This document shows, one piece after another, positions 25,521-36,621 of a stretch of DNA of 64,000 nt. Position 1 is the first letter of the stretch. Every line of letters starts with the position of its first letter. A program made the translations under genes and the position numbers. The notes below the pieces were generated by a model. It had not been told where the DNA came from. It saw only the letters and a list, made by a program, of their open reading frames with translations, and did not search any database. The stretch comes from Trichoplax sp. H2 (taxonomy: Eukaryota > Placozoa > Uniplacotomia > Trichoplacea): positions 248,001 to 312,000 of the forward strand of contig NOWV01000032.1 of NCBI GenBank assembly GCA_003344405.1, read 5' to 3'.

Positions 25521-27059
25521 CTACGAGGTTCTTTTAATGCTAGACACCGACGTCCACATGCACAATTGCACATTGCAAAGGATGCAGCTTAAAAATGTCT
25601 TTGGACAGTAAAATACAACCAGGAACTAACGCTAATGGTAAAAGGATTAAACTGCTGACTTTAGCTTTCCTTTTCTCAGAGGGCCGCGATCAAATCTTAC
25701 TAGGTATTCAAGCGACACGAACGCAAATATTGTAGCCTATTTACGTACAGTACTGTACTGTATATTGGCAACATAGCCGTTTTATTGAATTTCAATTTCA
25801 TTCTCACTTTGCAAGAACTCGTACGTAGCTGTTTCATTAATATTTCAGGAAAGAAAAAGAGGGGTTTTGGAGAAGGCTGGTGGAATGGCTTTGGTGGAAA
25901 GGTAGTAGACGGTGAAACAATTGTAGAGGGCGCTAAAAGGTACATTTAAACAGTAGTTGTAGTTAAGCCAAATTAATGGTGTTTCTTTCAAGGACTGCAA
26001 CATCTTAATCATTAAATGGATACGAGTACTGCATACAGTATTAATTGCAATCATAACCCACAAATAAAATTAACTAAAAATCGATCTAGCTTTTTAATGA
26101 TATTATTTGCGCAGCACCTATGTGACTTATTAGACGTATGCGTACAGTACATCTACAACTATTTACTTTGTAAAGTAAAGTTCGCTTGATATATAGTATA
26201 ATATATGTAATAAAAATGCGTACGTTCTGAAAAACCACAGTCAACTTACAATCATCTTTTCAGGGAAGTACTAGAAGAATGTTCATTAAATGCTAGCAGT
26301 TTAACGAAGAGAGGAATAATAGATTTTGAATTTGTTAATGATCCTGTCATTTTACAAGTTCACATCTTTGAAATTATCAAGTTCAGTGGACAACCGCTTG
26401 AATCGGAAGGTTAGAATTAGCAATTATTGCTCACCATCATCAGACCGCATATACTCGTATATCAGAGCTGACTTTTGCAATATTAATTCATCATAGCATA
26501 TAAATTACTTACTACTACTTTTGCAATCTTTAATATACAGCTGTAAATTAATGTACTTTTTAATCTAGATAATTATCACTGATTAAATCTATTGCATTAA
26601 TATTTCAAAATATATGAATTACATGAAATTTAAGATGATACATTTAGATACATAATATAATTGGTAGTGCTTCAGCACTATTTTAATATTAAGACAAATC
26701 TTACTATGGTGCATGATGCTGATGCTATCTTGCGGAGTTTGAAAGATAGTCCTCTTGTTGTATATGAATTGTTACGATGTAACTCGTTGACATTGGTAAT
26801 GAATTAATGTAAATACTGTATACCTTTGCCTTTGTTAACGTGATTAAACCTATTTCTTTGTGAAGAAATGTTACCGAAATGGTTTAATGTCAATCAGATC
26901 CCCTTTGATAACATGTGGCCGGACGATAAGATGTGGTTTCCTTACTTGATTGAAAAGAAGTATTTTGAAGGTTATATACTCTTTGAAGGTCATACAAAGG
27001 TTCTTGATTGCAAGTTGGTATTAAAACATGATGGACAGGATGATAACAGCGCGGAATAA
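25516..27059 (+). CDS. NUDT1: NUDT1/MTH1-type oxidised purine nucleotide hydrolase
   Basis: Five exons: 25516-25551 (tentative first exon, [12 protein letters not shown], weak donor GTCCAC), 25682-25703, 25849-25939, 26264-26409 and 26866-27059 (TAA). Frame closes to 162 residues; human MTH1 has 156. The enzyme hydrolyses 8-oxo-dGTP and 2-OH-dATP to monophosphates, keeping oxidised bases out of DNA. The Nudix box runs from G36 to L58 with E42 and REVLEE (50-55); the usual glycine at position 57 is serine (ECSL instead of ESGL). Substrate-pocket features are kept: WNGFGGK (human Asn33 region) and [10 protein letters not shown] (human Trp117, Asp119, Asp120 region). Exons 2-5 are secure. If the start is instead ATG at 25635 with a 44-bp intron, the first strand would be lost, which I think less likely. 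Confidence 0.9.
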
Positions 27060-28262
27060 TAATTTTTTTTATTTATTACAGCTTACGTTAAGCTTGAATA
27101 AGGGTTTTACAAGTTCTAAATATTTGATCGTTCATATTGGAGCATTTTAATATCATATTGCACAGAGCTTCCAATTCTAATACTGAACACCTACGTTTGA
27201 CGTATGGTCATTTAATTGTACAGTAGTACACCATAATAAATGTAATGGTGCATAGCTATACTAGCACAATTCAAAATATTTCATATATTTCTGTCTGGTA
27301 TTCAGTATTATTTCCTGTGTATAGTTATTCATTTTGGTAAGTAACATTTTTAAGTGAAGATCAACGATTAATTTTACAAGTATTCTCCATAGAGATTGTT
27401 ACATGCTGTTCCATCTCCGGCTAGTACAGTATATTATCAGATTTACGTATAGCAGAAAAATTTCAATTGTATTTTAATTATTTTACAGCCTAGCATTTAT
27501 AGTAAAATGACCATTATTTCAACATATGCTATATGCAACATTTACTGCTTTTCAACGCTAAATGACTGGAGTAGATGTTTGAAGTTCTATCATTTTTAGG
27601 TAGTACACACGCACCATTATAATCATTAATCTTAGTAAGATCAAGAAAGCGATAATCATTGTATCAATATACGTATGATATATTTCTTTACATCATATAA
27701 TTATAATCATTCCTAAAACGAGCTTTAATTTGAGCGTTGTAGTGCGATATTACGGTACTGTAATAGGTGTCAGTTCACGAAATATCACATAAATTCATCA
27801 ATATAATGTCGCTGCTAAAATCTGAAGATGTTAAAATTAGTTATGATACTGTACTGTAATCGCTGCGCTTTACGGTACTCGTACGACACTCACCAAACTC
27901 ATGAACTACAGTAGCTCAGCTAACAGACTATTGGCAACCACGACACTGCCCCGCCCACATGGTGAACTAGACAAAGTTGATATAGCTGACCGATTACTCT
28001 TATTTTACGTGCCTTTTAAATGGAAACGATCGGTTGTTTGGGTTAGTTAGCTATTTGTATCCGCATACTGTACTGTTTCGTCACCGTTTCCGTTTCATAT
28101 TTACATTAAGTTCAGAAATTTTCTGATATCAGTACTACTGTACTCTGTCTGTAGGCGTTCCGTTTATGGTATACAGTACTTTACGTACTGTACAGTACAC
28201 TATAGTTGCTAAAATTTTTAGCACCATGAATCATGGCATATACGCGTATGCACATGAAAAGA
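27060..28262. other. Intergenic between NUDT1 and the assembly gap
   Basis: AT-rich sequence with scattered TACAG/CTGTA units (27220, 27755, 27850, 28075 and 28130-28200). No exon supported. Confidence 0.5.
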
Positions 28263-28719
28263 ATCCATAAAGGATGGTAACACCATACTGTACAGTACAT
28301 ACATGTATGTAGGGAACGTGTGGAGTTAGATTTTGAAACTTCACTTCTCATGAACGTTAAGTGTTGTGGACTTCAAGTGAACTTCAAGTGGAGTTCGCTA
28401 AGTGTACACTGTACAGTATACTGTAGACCACTATTCAAGGGGCGTGGCGAGCCCTGTAAAATGGTTGAAAGATACTGTATTCATCTACAGTACTCTCCTG
28501 GGTTACTCCAGGATTTATATCAGCTCGAACCGGTAATTTTCTAGTAATGTAAAAGGAAAGCGTGCGCGACATTGCACCTCCAAGGCTCCAAGACAGTAAC
28601 AACAAACGCAAAGAAGATTGCAGTGAGTAGTAAATTGATTATTCAACAAGATTAAATTATATTTTTACTCATATTCTCGCTACAGTAGATAATACGCAAA
28701 CCCTTAGGACAAAATTTTT
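28263..28719. repeat. Redundant allele A (short haplotype) left of the gap
   Basis: From ATCCATAAAGG the sequence matches 28740-28970 almost perfectly. From the CTCTCCTGGG junction (about 28494) it matches 29345-29563 with a few differences, including an 8-bp GGCTCCAA duplication. It is thus a second version of the locus on the right of the gap, lacking 374 bp. The best reading is two haplotypes not merged during assembly. The 60-74 aa open frames at 28320 and 28797 are these two copies of non-coding DNA. Confidence 0.85.
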
Positions 28720-28739
28720 NNNNNNNNNNNNNNNNNNNN
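28720..28739. other. Assembly gap (20 N)
   Basis: A run of exactly 20 N. The sequences on both sides overlap in content, so the true gap is probably negative: the contigs overlap. Confidence 0.98.
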
Positions 28740-28970
28740 ATCCATAAAGGATGGTAACACCATACTGTACAGTACATACATGTATGTAGGGAACGTGTGG
28801 AGTTAGATTTTGAAACTTCACTTCTCATGAACGTTAAGTGTTGTGGACTTCAAGTGAACTTCAAGTGGAGTTCGCTAAGTGTACACTGTACAGTATACTG
28901 TAGACCACTATTCAAGGGGCGTGGCGAGCCCTGTAAAATGGTTGAAAGATACTGTATTCATCTACAGTAC

Positions 28971-29344
28971 AGTATAATGTTACCTTAAATTATGTCTTTA
29001 AATTGTGAAGAAATGTACTTTCGATTTGGCTCAAATTCCATGCAAATAGATCAGTACAACCTTGAGCAATTGGCTCTTGATATTTTGATTACTTTTTTAC
29101 CGCAGTATTGAATACTTCTACAGTATTTCTTTCAAGTTTCTAATACAAACTATCAGTCGCTGTTACATGTACGGTCGCTCCAACCATTTTACAACTCACG
29201 TCGTAATACCGCTCTACTGTGCAGTGTACAGTAGACCTGAGAAAGGTTCGGTTCGGTGCAAACCGTTATGATCTATTGAGTCTACAGTACAGTACTGTAC
29301 TGTGCATTAGTGGAACCGTTTATGTGTACTGTACTGTACTGTAC
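28971..29344. mobile_element. 374-bp MITE-like insertion (present in one haplotype)
   Basis: The segment is present right of the gap and absent from allele A left of it. It is bounded by TACAGTACAGTA at the left end and GTACTGTACTGTA at the right, which are inverted repeats of each other. GTAC is found at both junctions (28967-28970 and 29341-29344), which could be a target-site duplication. It has no coding capacity. It contains internal TACAG units near 29220 and 29285. An alternative is simple deletion between two repeat arrays by recombination. Confidence 0.6.
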
Positions 29345-29587
29345 TCTCCTGGGCTACTCCAGGATTTATATCAGCTCGAACCGGTAATTTTCTAGTAATG
29401 TAAAAGGAAAGCGTGCGCGATATTGCACCTCCAAGACAGTAACAACAAACGCAAAGAAGATTGCAGTGAGTAGTAAATTGATCATTCAACAAGATTAAAT
29501 TATATTTTACTCGTATTCTCGCTACAGTAGATAATACGCAAACCCTTAGGACAAAATTTTTTCCATTCTTAATTGAACCGTAACTAA
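29345..29587. promoter_or_regulatory. ABTB1 upstream region (second allele copy)
   Basis: This 243-bp stretch directly precedes the ABTB1 start codon and corresponds to 28494-28719 in the other allele. It must contain the 5' UTR or core promoter by position. I see no TATA box. Confidence 0.4.
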
Positions 29588-32500
29588 ATGGCCACTAAAA
29601 ATGTACAGCATACTGTACCTACGTATAAAACATTGAATCAAGACCAAGAAGCTCTTTTTCGAAGCTGTCGAACTGGCGATATAAGCAAGATCCAGTAATG
29701 ATTAACAATTAAATTAACGATTAACTGTAAATTAGAAACTTCATTACATTACGTTTTAAAGTAACACAGTATTTATTTATAACTTTATACTTAGCTAGAG
29801 TGATAATTATGCAACGTTATCGTGTGTGGGTAATCTCTTTTACGCAATGCCATGCTATACAGTATACTGTAGTATCGCATATATTATATATATACATACG
29901 TATAATTAAATTAATTATATACTTATTTGCCAACTGGCAACATACGCACAGCAATTTACTGTGCTGGGCTGTTGTTTAATTACTATTCTTTTACGTTCGT
30001 GAAATACAGTAATTTAGCAGCTCTTTTAGGTCTAGTATATCAGGTAAATATTGTAACTTTTTCAAATTCTTTCATGACATTATTTAAAATTAGGTATTTA
30101 TTCGAATATTGTGATATTGAAGTTAACTTAAGAGATGCATGGGACGCTACACCTCTGTAAGTAACGTAGGACTACAGTCCGTAATTAGCACATGTTTTAA
30201 TTAATGCTGCTGGTGCTGTTGATCTACGTTACAATTGAATTTAGAGAAATTTAATAATTTGCCATTGTATAATTTCATATTTACTGGTACTATCTTAAAA
30301 TACTGTACAGTACCTTGAGCACAGTAGCTATACTTGTTATGGGGTTGCAGTACTAGCGTTCACGGTTAATTTCAGATAGGAACAGTGCGTATTTAGAAAT
30401 ATTCACAGTTACTTACGCCAGGCCAAGGGCCACTAGAAGAAGGCCTTCATCTTCTTATAGTAATTTTTTGGCCAGGCTAATTCTCATTCAGACATGACGA
30501 TTTTACTTAGCGTTCGACATCTGAACTATATTGATTGATACTGTACTGTTAGATAGGTTTACGTCAGTGGATGTGCTGCAGTTATAACATGCAAGTATAT
30601 AATTGAAATGCAATTAACTTATGCAACACTTACCAAAATATGATTTATGTTTTAAATAGATACTATGCCTGTTTATGTGGTCACAAGGAAATAGTACAAA
30701 TATTGCTAGCAAACGGTAAATTTTAAATCTTTATCATAAAATCATTGAAGATAAGATAAATATATTTTGCTAGTATACAGTATATTGATTACTCACAGTA
30801 GCAACACTTTCTCAGAAGCAGGCGAAACCAAAGGGATTACGTTTAAATAGATTACTTTTTTATGGCATACTGTATGTACCCTGCAGAAACTTTGATTAAT
30901 GAGCTGATATTGTTAGCAACTGTTTCCTAGTTTATAAACTATACGCGAATTATGATCAATGTGTTCATCAATAAGAATTATTTAGATCCCCAGAAAGTTG
31001 ATCCGTTGCTAAAGTATCTAATTTACTTAAAGGTATATCATTACTTTTTTACTGCTCTAAGAGTTCTTTTGATATTAGGAGCAAAGTGTAACGCCACCAC
31101 TTTTGATGGAGAACGCTGCCTTTACGCTGCGCTCTACGATGAAATCCGTAATCTTCTTCGTTCACATCGCGCTATCACTAGCCATACAATGAGAAGAGAT
31201 GCTTACCATGAATTTCTTAGAAGGTACTGTATCTTTAACAATATCTTTAATGCTTACATATCTAATGTCAATCTAAAATCTACTACTCATTGTCTAAAAG
31301 TTAACGCTGCAGGTGCTATGAGGAGGCACCGCATGCTGATTTTAAATTTAGGTTGCAAGATCGATCCATTGCCGTTCATAGATGTATATTAACAACAAGA
31401 TGCAGATACTTCTGTAACAAATTTCGATATCAATGGATGGAAAAGGGTTCCATTAGATTAAAGCATAATAACTCGGTTAGATTTTAAGTTGTGGTCAAAA
31501 CTTCATATAAAGTCTGAAATTATCACGTTGTTTCTACATACTGTAGGTTGAACAAAATGTTTTTAAATTGCTGCTAAAATATTTATACTTTGGTAAGTCA
31601 ATGAACATTTAGCAATGTTACTCTAAAAAGTCCAAAGCTTGAAGTAAATTTTTCTCACATGGAAAGGTTACGTTGATGTTCTATTGGAACAAGCGAGCAG
31701 TTTCTCTGAGCTAGCAAAGCAGTGTGGCCTCCAGGAATTAAGAAATCGTCTTATATCTGAATCGCAGCTTGCAATTAAATTCTGTAAGATTGGTAGCAAT
31801 TATGCAATATTTACGGCAAGAAAAAGAAAGCCTTGATCTTAAATTACCATATCAATTTCTCCGATCTTGTACTCGTATATAGCGTTATCAAAGTCTCATT
31901 CTCAAGTTAATATGATAACGATAATGGAAGATGAGGGCCAAATTAGCGTACAGAACCACATGAAAATTCTTGTCAACAGACTTTTACCAAAAGAATTTAG
32001 ATCAGATCTTGTAATTTATATTCTCGCTAAAAGGGCAATTTTATACCTGTTTATTTTAAGGCTGTAAGAGTTAATATGTCTCCATGGTGCATATTATTAT
32101 AACAGGCTCTAGACTGGCTGTCGCCGAGTCATCATTTCAATGATATAAAGGATGAGCTATTTGATAACTTCGAACCATTAAACTCCATACTGCGTCCTGA
32201 TCTAATATTCTGTGTTGGAGGTTATAAATTTTATGGGCATAAGGTAATTTAAAGAATTTTGTTAGTTTTAGACCATATGATCTACGAAAATTAATATTCT
32301 TTCAATTAATCGCGGATGGTTATATTATGAATTTTTTATCACTCAGGTGTTCTTTTGTGAACGTAGTGACTACTTTAAAGCCCTACTGCTAGGCAATTTT
32401 GCCGAATCAATTGTGAGCAATTGCTCTGAAGAAATTCCAGTCATTAACCTGAACGATTGCACACCTGATATTTTTAGTATTGTGATGGTATTCATCTATG

Positions 32501-33198
32501 CCGGCGATGTAAAGGTCAGCTGCCTGATTTAATTTGTTTTACTTTAACCAAGCGAATACAAACACTGCTGGTGAAGAGTACATAATGCAAGCCAATGTCA
32601 CTAAAGTTTTCTACTGTTCAGATTCCATGTGACCTTACACAGGAAATATTATATGCTGCTGATAAATATCTTATTCCCGGATTAAAGAGGCATTGTTGTA
32701 AGGTGATAATTCAAAACTTACAAACGGACAACGTAATACAGTTATTAGAAACTGCCAGGTTATTGACTATGCCTAAACTGGAGCTGGAGTGTACACGGTT
32801 TATTTCCAAACACCTACTTGAGGTCATTAGCAATTCCTTTATAAACATTACTTTATTGAACATTGTTTGATAGTCTTGAACGGAAATTGCGTCTATCCCG
32901 ATCACTTGCTGAACTACATACTAGAATAACTTTGCAAATTCTAATTATTACTTCATGACCGGATGTTGATTTTCTTTTTCCTTAGATGGTCGAACGCGAT
33001 GATTTTGCGAAAATAATCATCGATGATGCGACAAGTATAATTCAACGACAAGAAACAGATTCTATTCCCATAATCGATGAAGTCAGATATCATCTTGGAG
33101 AGGAAAGTCTACAGCAATCTTCCGAAAAATATAATGAGATTCTCTTGAAAAATAATGCCCTAGATAAGCTCTTGATGAATCTAAATATCGAATGTTAA
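29588..33198 (+). CDS. ABTB1: ABTB1/BPOZ homologue: ankyrin repeats plus two BTB domains
   Basis: Twelve exons: 29588-29694, 30094-30156, 30660-30715, 31079-31223, 31313-31475, 31547-31592, 31667-31783, 31907-32010, 32106-32243, 32347-32514, 32622-32822 and 32986-33198 (TAA). All phases close: 506 residues (human 478). The N terminus has two ankyrin units (LFRSCRTGDI; WDATPLYYACLCGHKEIVQI; TFDGERCLYAAL). The first BTB domain is in exons 5-7 (VHRCILTTRCRYF, then YVDVLLEQASSFSELAKQCG), and the second in exons 9-11 (LIFCVGGYKFYGHKVFFCER, DYFKALL, EILYAADKYLIPGLKRHC). The C terminus QETDSIPIIDEVRYH is nearly identical to the vertebrate motif. Human ABTB1 is a cullin-3-type adaptor linked to PTEN-dependent growth control and eEF1A turnover. 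The gene is intact; the extra length is mostly an N-terminal extension. Confidence 0.96.
30417..30476. repeat. Imperfect inverted repeat in ABTB1 intron 2
   Basis: Arms of about 25 nt, GCCAGGCCAA...AGAAGAA against TTCTTATAG...TTGGCCAGGC, around an 8-12 nt centre. Several mismatches. It may be a hairpin or a foldback-element remnant. Confidence 0.5.
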
Positions 33199-33853
33199 AT
33201 ATCGTCCTTGTATTATAAAAAAATGCAAGAGCACAATATCAGTACAAATTATCTTCAAACACTAATAAAGTTTCATTCAATTCGAATGAGGATCTTTAAT
33301 AGATTAACAATGAAACTCGTCAAATGTTAGAATGTACAGAGGTAATGATGATAGCAAAATGTTAGTACAGTTAGTCCTTTCACTCCTTTGAAACAACTTA
33401 TAAAAGGCCATATTCGAATAAAGCGCCATAAAAGTAACCATAATATGTTTTTACTATTATTGCTATTGAACCGTTAGAAGTTCAATTGAGAAGCTAAACA
33501 GTTTGATATCAAAGTAGGACTTTAAAAATTGATACAAGGAATCAGAAAGAGTTTCCAGTCATTCATATCAGCCTTTCAAACGGGAAACAACTGTCAGAAT
33601 ATGTAGATTGGTAGCCATTACGGTTAAATCCTGTAGGATTAGAATGTCTACTAAATGGTGTGTTAAGAGCCCATGAATAGAAACAATTACCTTATACCTC
33701 AATGTTGTATATACCCTATGATCAAAATTAATTCTGATGTCATTATGACACAAAAACGAGTACATTATTTGCAAATACTGTATAGCAATCAATAACGAAT
33801 TTACAAGAAATATTTGCGCATCAGTTCACCATGATAGCGCGCGGTCAAAAGAT
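33199..33853. other. Convergent intergenic spacer
   Basis: 655 bp between the 3' ends of ABTB1 (+) and the first ependymin-related gene (-). No exon or repeat seen. Confidence 0.5.
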
Positions 33854-35564
33854 TTAGAAAATATTATTATTTATAATCTTTCTCAAGGCCTCCATTTCCG
33901 ATAGTTTAAAATTATTGCCACCATTTTCCTTGAGCTTTCGTCGGTATTCGACATAATGATTATAAACAGTATCAACAGACTGCATTAGCAGTTGTGAACT
34001 ATGCAGTTTCATGAAATGACCCGGAGAGGGTCTACCATTGTTAAGGCCTCTCTCCCACAGCATTGCCCTTAAATCTACGTCCATCTACAAATTTCGCATG
34101 AAGAGAAAAGTTTAGGATTACATTATATGTTATTCATACAGAAAATACCACATAAACGTAATGAAATATAATATTAACATAGCTAACCTGTACACTTGAC
34201 TTAATTGCATTTGTACAAACAGTTGGTTTATCGAATACTTTCGGAGATGATATGGCACTTTGAACATTGGAAAAGACATTAGTAGCGTACACGGCTGATG
34301 AGGTCTTTACCGATGACTGAAAAAATGTTTCAGTGACAGGTATACACTTATCCCTTGTAACATCAATTCTAGCAAATTTACTGCTGTCTTCGAAATGCAA
34401 TCCCCAAGCATCTACTACCAAGCTACCACCTAGAGTTCTATTTCCGTTATAAGATGAGTTTTCTACAAAATTTGGAAAGAAAAAATCAGTAATCCACATT
34501 ATGCAGTTCAGAGATCGATCAAAAATTGGATAAACATGTAATCTAGAATTTTACGCATGTGCATGATATGGTAACAACTAGAAATTGCAAAGCGTCAAAA
34601 ATTTTTCCCCAACTATAATTCATCGTTTACTACTATTTGTATCCGTCATATACTATACGTGTATATCATCCGTAGCATGTGCAATCAGATAGATATCATT
34701 AGTATTATTTAAGCACACATTATTTTGTTGTGCAGTATCAATTTTATTCTGATATACTCGTATTTTAGACACAATTTACTGTATCCAGCGATTAAAACTT
34801 TTAAGTAGTCTTAGCCGTAGCTAAAAACTTACTTGGAACGCAGAAATCAGCAAATTTTCCTTTCAAAACGCTCATAGTACAATTGGTACCATATATATAA
34901 TAGCTTATATTCTGAAATCAGTAATAAATTCCTAGTATTTTAGTATAACACCGCAATTCAACATTATATTGTACGTATTCTAACGTACTGTAGATTGCAT
35001 AACTGAAAAATTTGCGTACAGTATCCAAGCGTTATTAAGTTAATACAAGTAGTAGCAAAGAGCAACTAATTTATCTCGTAATTTTATTATTACGTAATTA
35101 TATAATACGTGATTAGCTCCTGCAGTTTTAATCTGTCACTAACGTAAGGAAGGCATACTGACAGATTGCTAAACTCACATTAACTACCAGTAAAATACGT
35201 GTCGTACATCAAAATTCAGTATACTTATTATTTTGCACATAGTAATACGAGAATAATGGGATACAAAATCATTATACTGTACTCGTACCTTCCCCAAATC
35301 ATGTATCGTCGTTATGTTGACAGGATTCAAACTGTTTTCTTCATCGATCCTAACTCTCTTATTAATGGAGTCGTAATAAACAGATATCTTACCAGTCAAA
35401 AGACTAACACCCAATCCCTTTTTTTGAGAAATGGAACTACCATCTTGTATTACAGTAGCCTGCCACTGCTTCGGTGTGCAGCAGGCATTTGGATTTGAGG
35501 CATAACAAACCATACAGCAGCTTATAATCTGCAACGTCACCAAAACATGTAAACTAGTCGCCAT
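33854..35564 (-). CDS. Ependymin-related secreted protein, copy a (inverted member)
   Basis: Four exons: 35289-35564 (ATG 35564), 34833-34911 (79 nt), 34188-34462 and 33854-34084 (TAA); 286 residues. It has a signal peptide (LHVLVTLQIISCCMVCYA), the mature start NACCTPKQW, the family strand VYYDSINKRVRIDEEN, then IHDLGK at the exon end. Exon 2 has GTNCTMSV and FCVP. Exon 3 has CIPVTETFF and SPKVFDKPTVC. Ependymin-related proteins (PF00811) are secreted or lysosomal, Ca2+- and lipid-binding beta-sandwich proteins. Exon 4 adds a 76-residue helical, basic tail (starting MDVDLRAMLWERGLNN) that I do not know from vertebrate EPDR1. The upstream in-frame ATG at 35636 would add 24 residues before the signal peptide and is unlikely to be used. 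Confidence 0.9.
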
Positions 35565-36621
35565 ATTTTCAATACGTTTTCGACTTTTATGCTGTACTAC
35601 ACTTTCTCCGTGATCGAATATGCAGTACTGTACCATACAGCAGGATCGACTTTACTCAGTTACCTCTAAACACGTAAACACTACTCTTTGGGCAGAGCAA
35701 AGTGCAGGTCACATGAGTTGGGAATGACGCTCTACTCATCGGTCATTACTGTAAAGCAGTACTTTTTACCGTGATCATGGACGATAGTACAGTACAGTAC
35801 AATACTGTACAGAACAGTGTCAGTCACAGCCATAGAGGTAACGTAAGTTCTTACTGGTCACAGCTAGAAACCGACAAGGCAGTTGATGACTACGCGGTGT
35901 TAACCAAGTGACGTCATAGTCAAAAAATAGTCATGCGTATTATAAATTAACTAATTTCCCTGCATGACCATAGACATACTGTACAGTACTACATGTAGAC
36001 TAAGTACAGTACATTGTACTGTACATCTAGACTGGAAATTGCACAGGCGGACAGACTTTTGCATACGGTAGTGTACTGTACAGTGTACATACGCGGCCGA
36101 AATCTCGAAAAATCAGTTACTTAGTATAGATCTTCAGTATCTATTTTTCTCTATCATTTCTACTAATTCAAAACTTTATGGCCTTATATAGCTGCTTTCG
36201 AGCAGAACTTAGTAAAATAGAATGGATTTCAATGTAATATTATTTGCAAAATCGAGCATCCGCTTGATAACATTATGGGAAATGCCCGGCCGTCTGAGTG
36301 CAATTTCCTATCCAGATGTACCTGTAACTGGCTGTAAGTTAGGCTGTAAGCCTGTATGTCTACTCCTGTTGTGAACAGGCGTACCTGTAACATCTAGTGT
36401 CATCTGCTAACTGTACTGTACACTGTACAGTACAGTACATTGCGTACAAGTGTACAGTACAGTACAGTACTGTACACTGATTATATTTCTTAATTAATTA
36501 ATTAATTATTATACTGTATAATTAATAATTATAGTCACTGCTCCAGTCTGCTGTAGTCTATCCTTTTAGTTCTTGGTGATTGGCGAAACCGATTAACGCA
36601 TTTTTCTCAAAGGTTCTTGTC
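35565..36621. other. Head-to-head promoter region of ependymin copies a and b
   Basis: About 1.06 kb between two divergent start codons. It holds several TACAG/CTGTA palindromic arrays (35620-35635, 35786-35815, 35975-36085 and 36409-36476). An AATTAATTAATTAATTA tract lies at about 36490. No other coding sequence. Confidence 0.6.
35786..36476. repeat. Cluster of TACAG/CTGTA palindromic arrays
   Basis: At least four separate arrays with strand switches. The strongest is 36409-36476, about 145 bp before the start of copy b. The same unit occurs upstream of METTL26, mLST8, NUDT1 and ABTB1. Confidence 0.75.

Noticed and set aside
28320-28988. Two near-identical 63-74 aa open frames as a duplicated gene
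   Set aside because: They are two allelic copies of intergenic DNA on either side of the gap; no splice context and no family.
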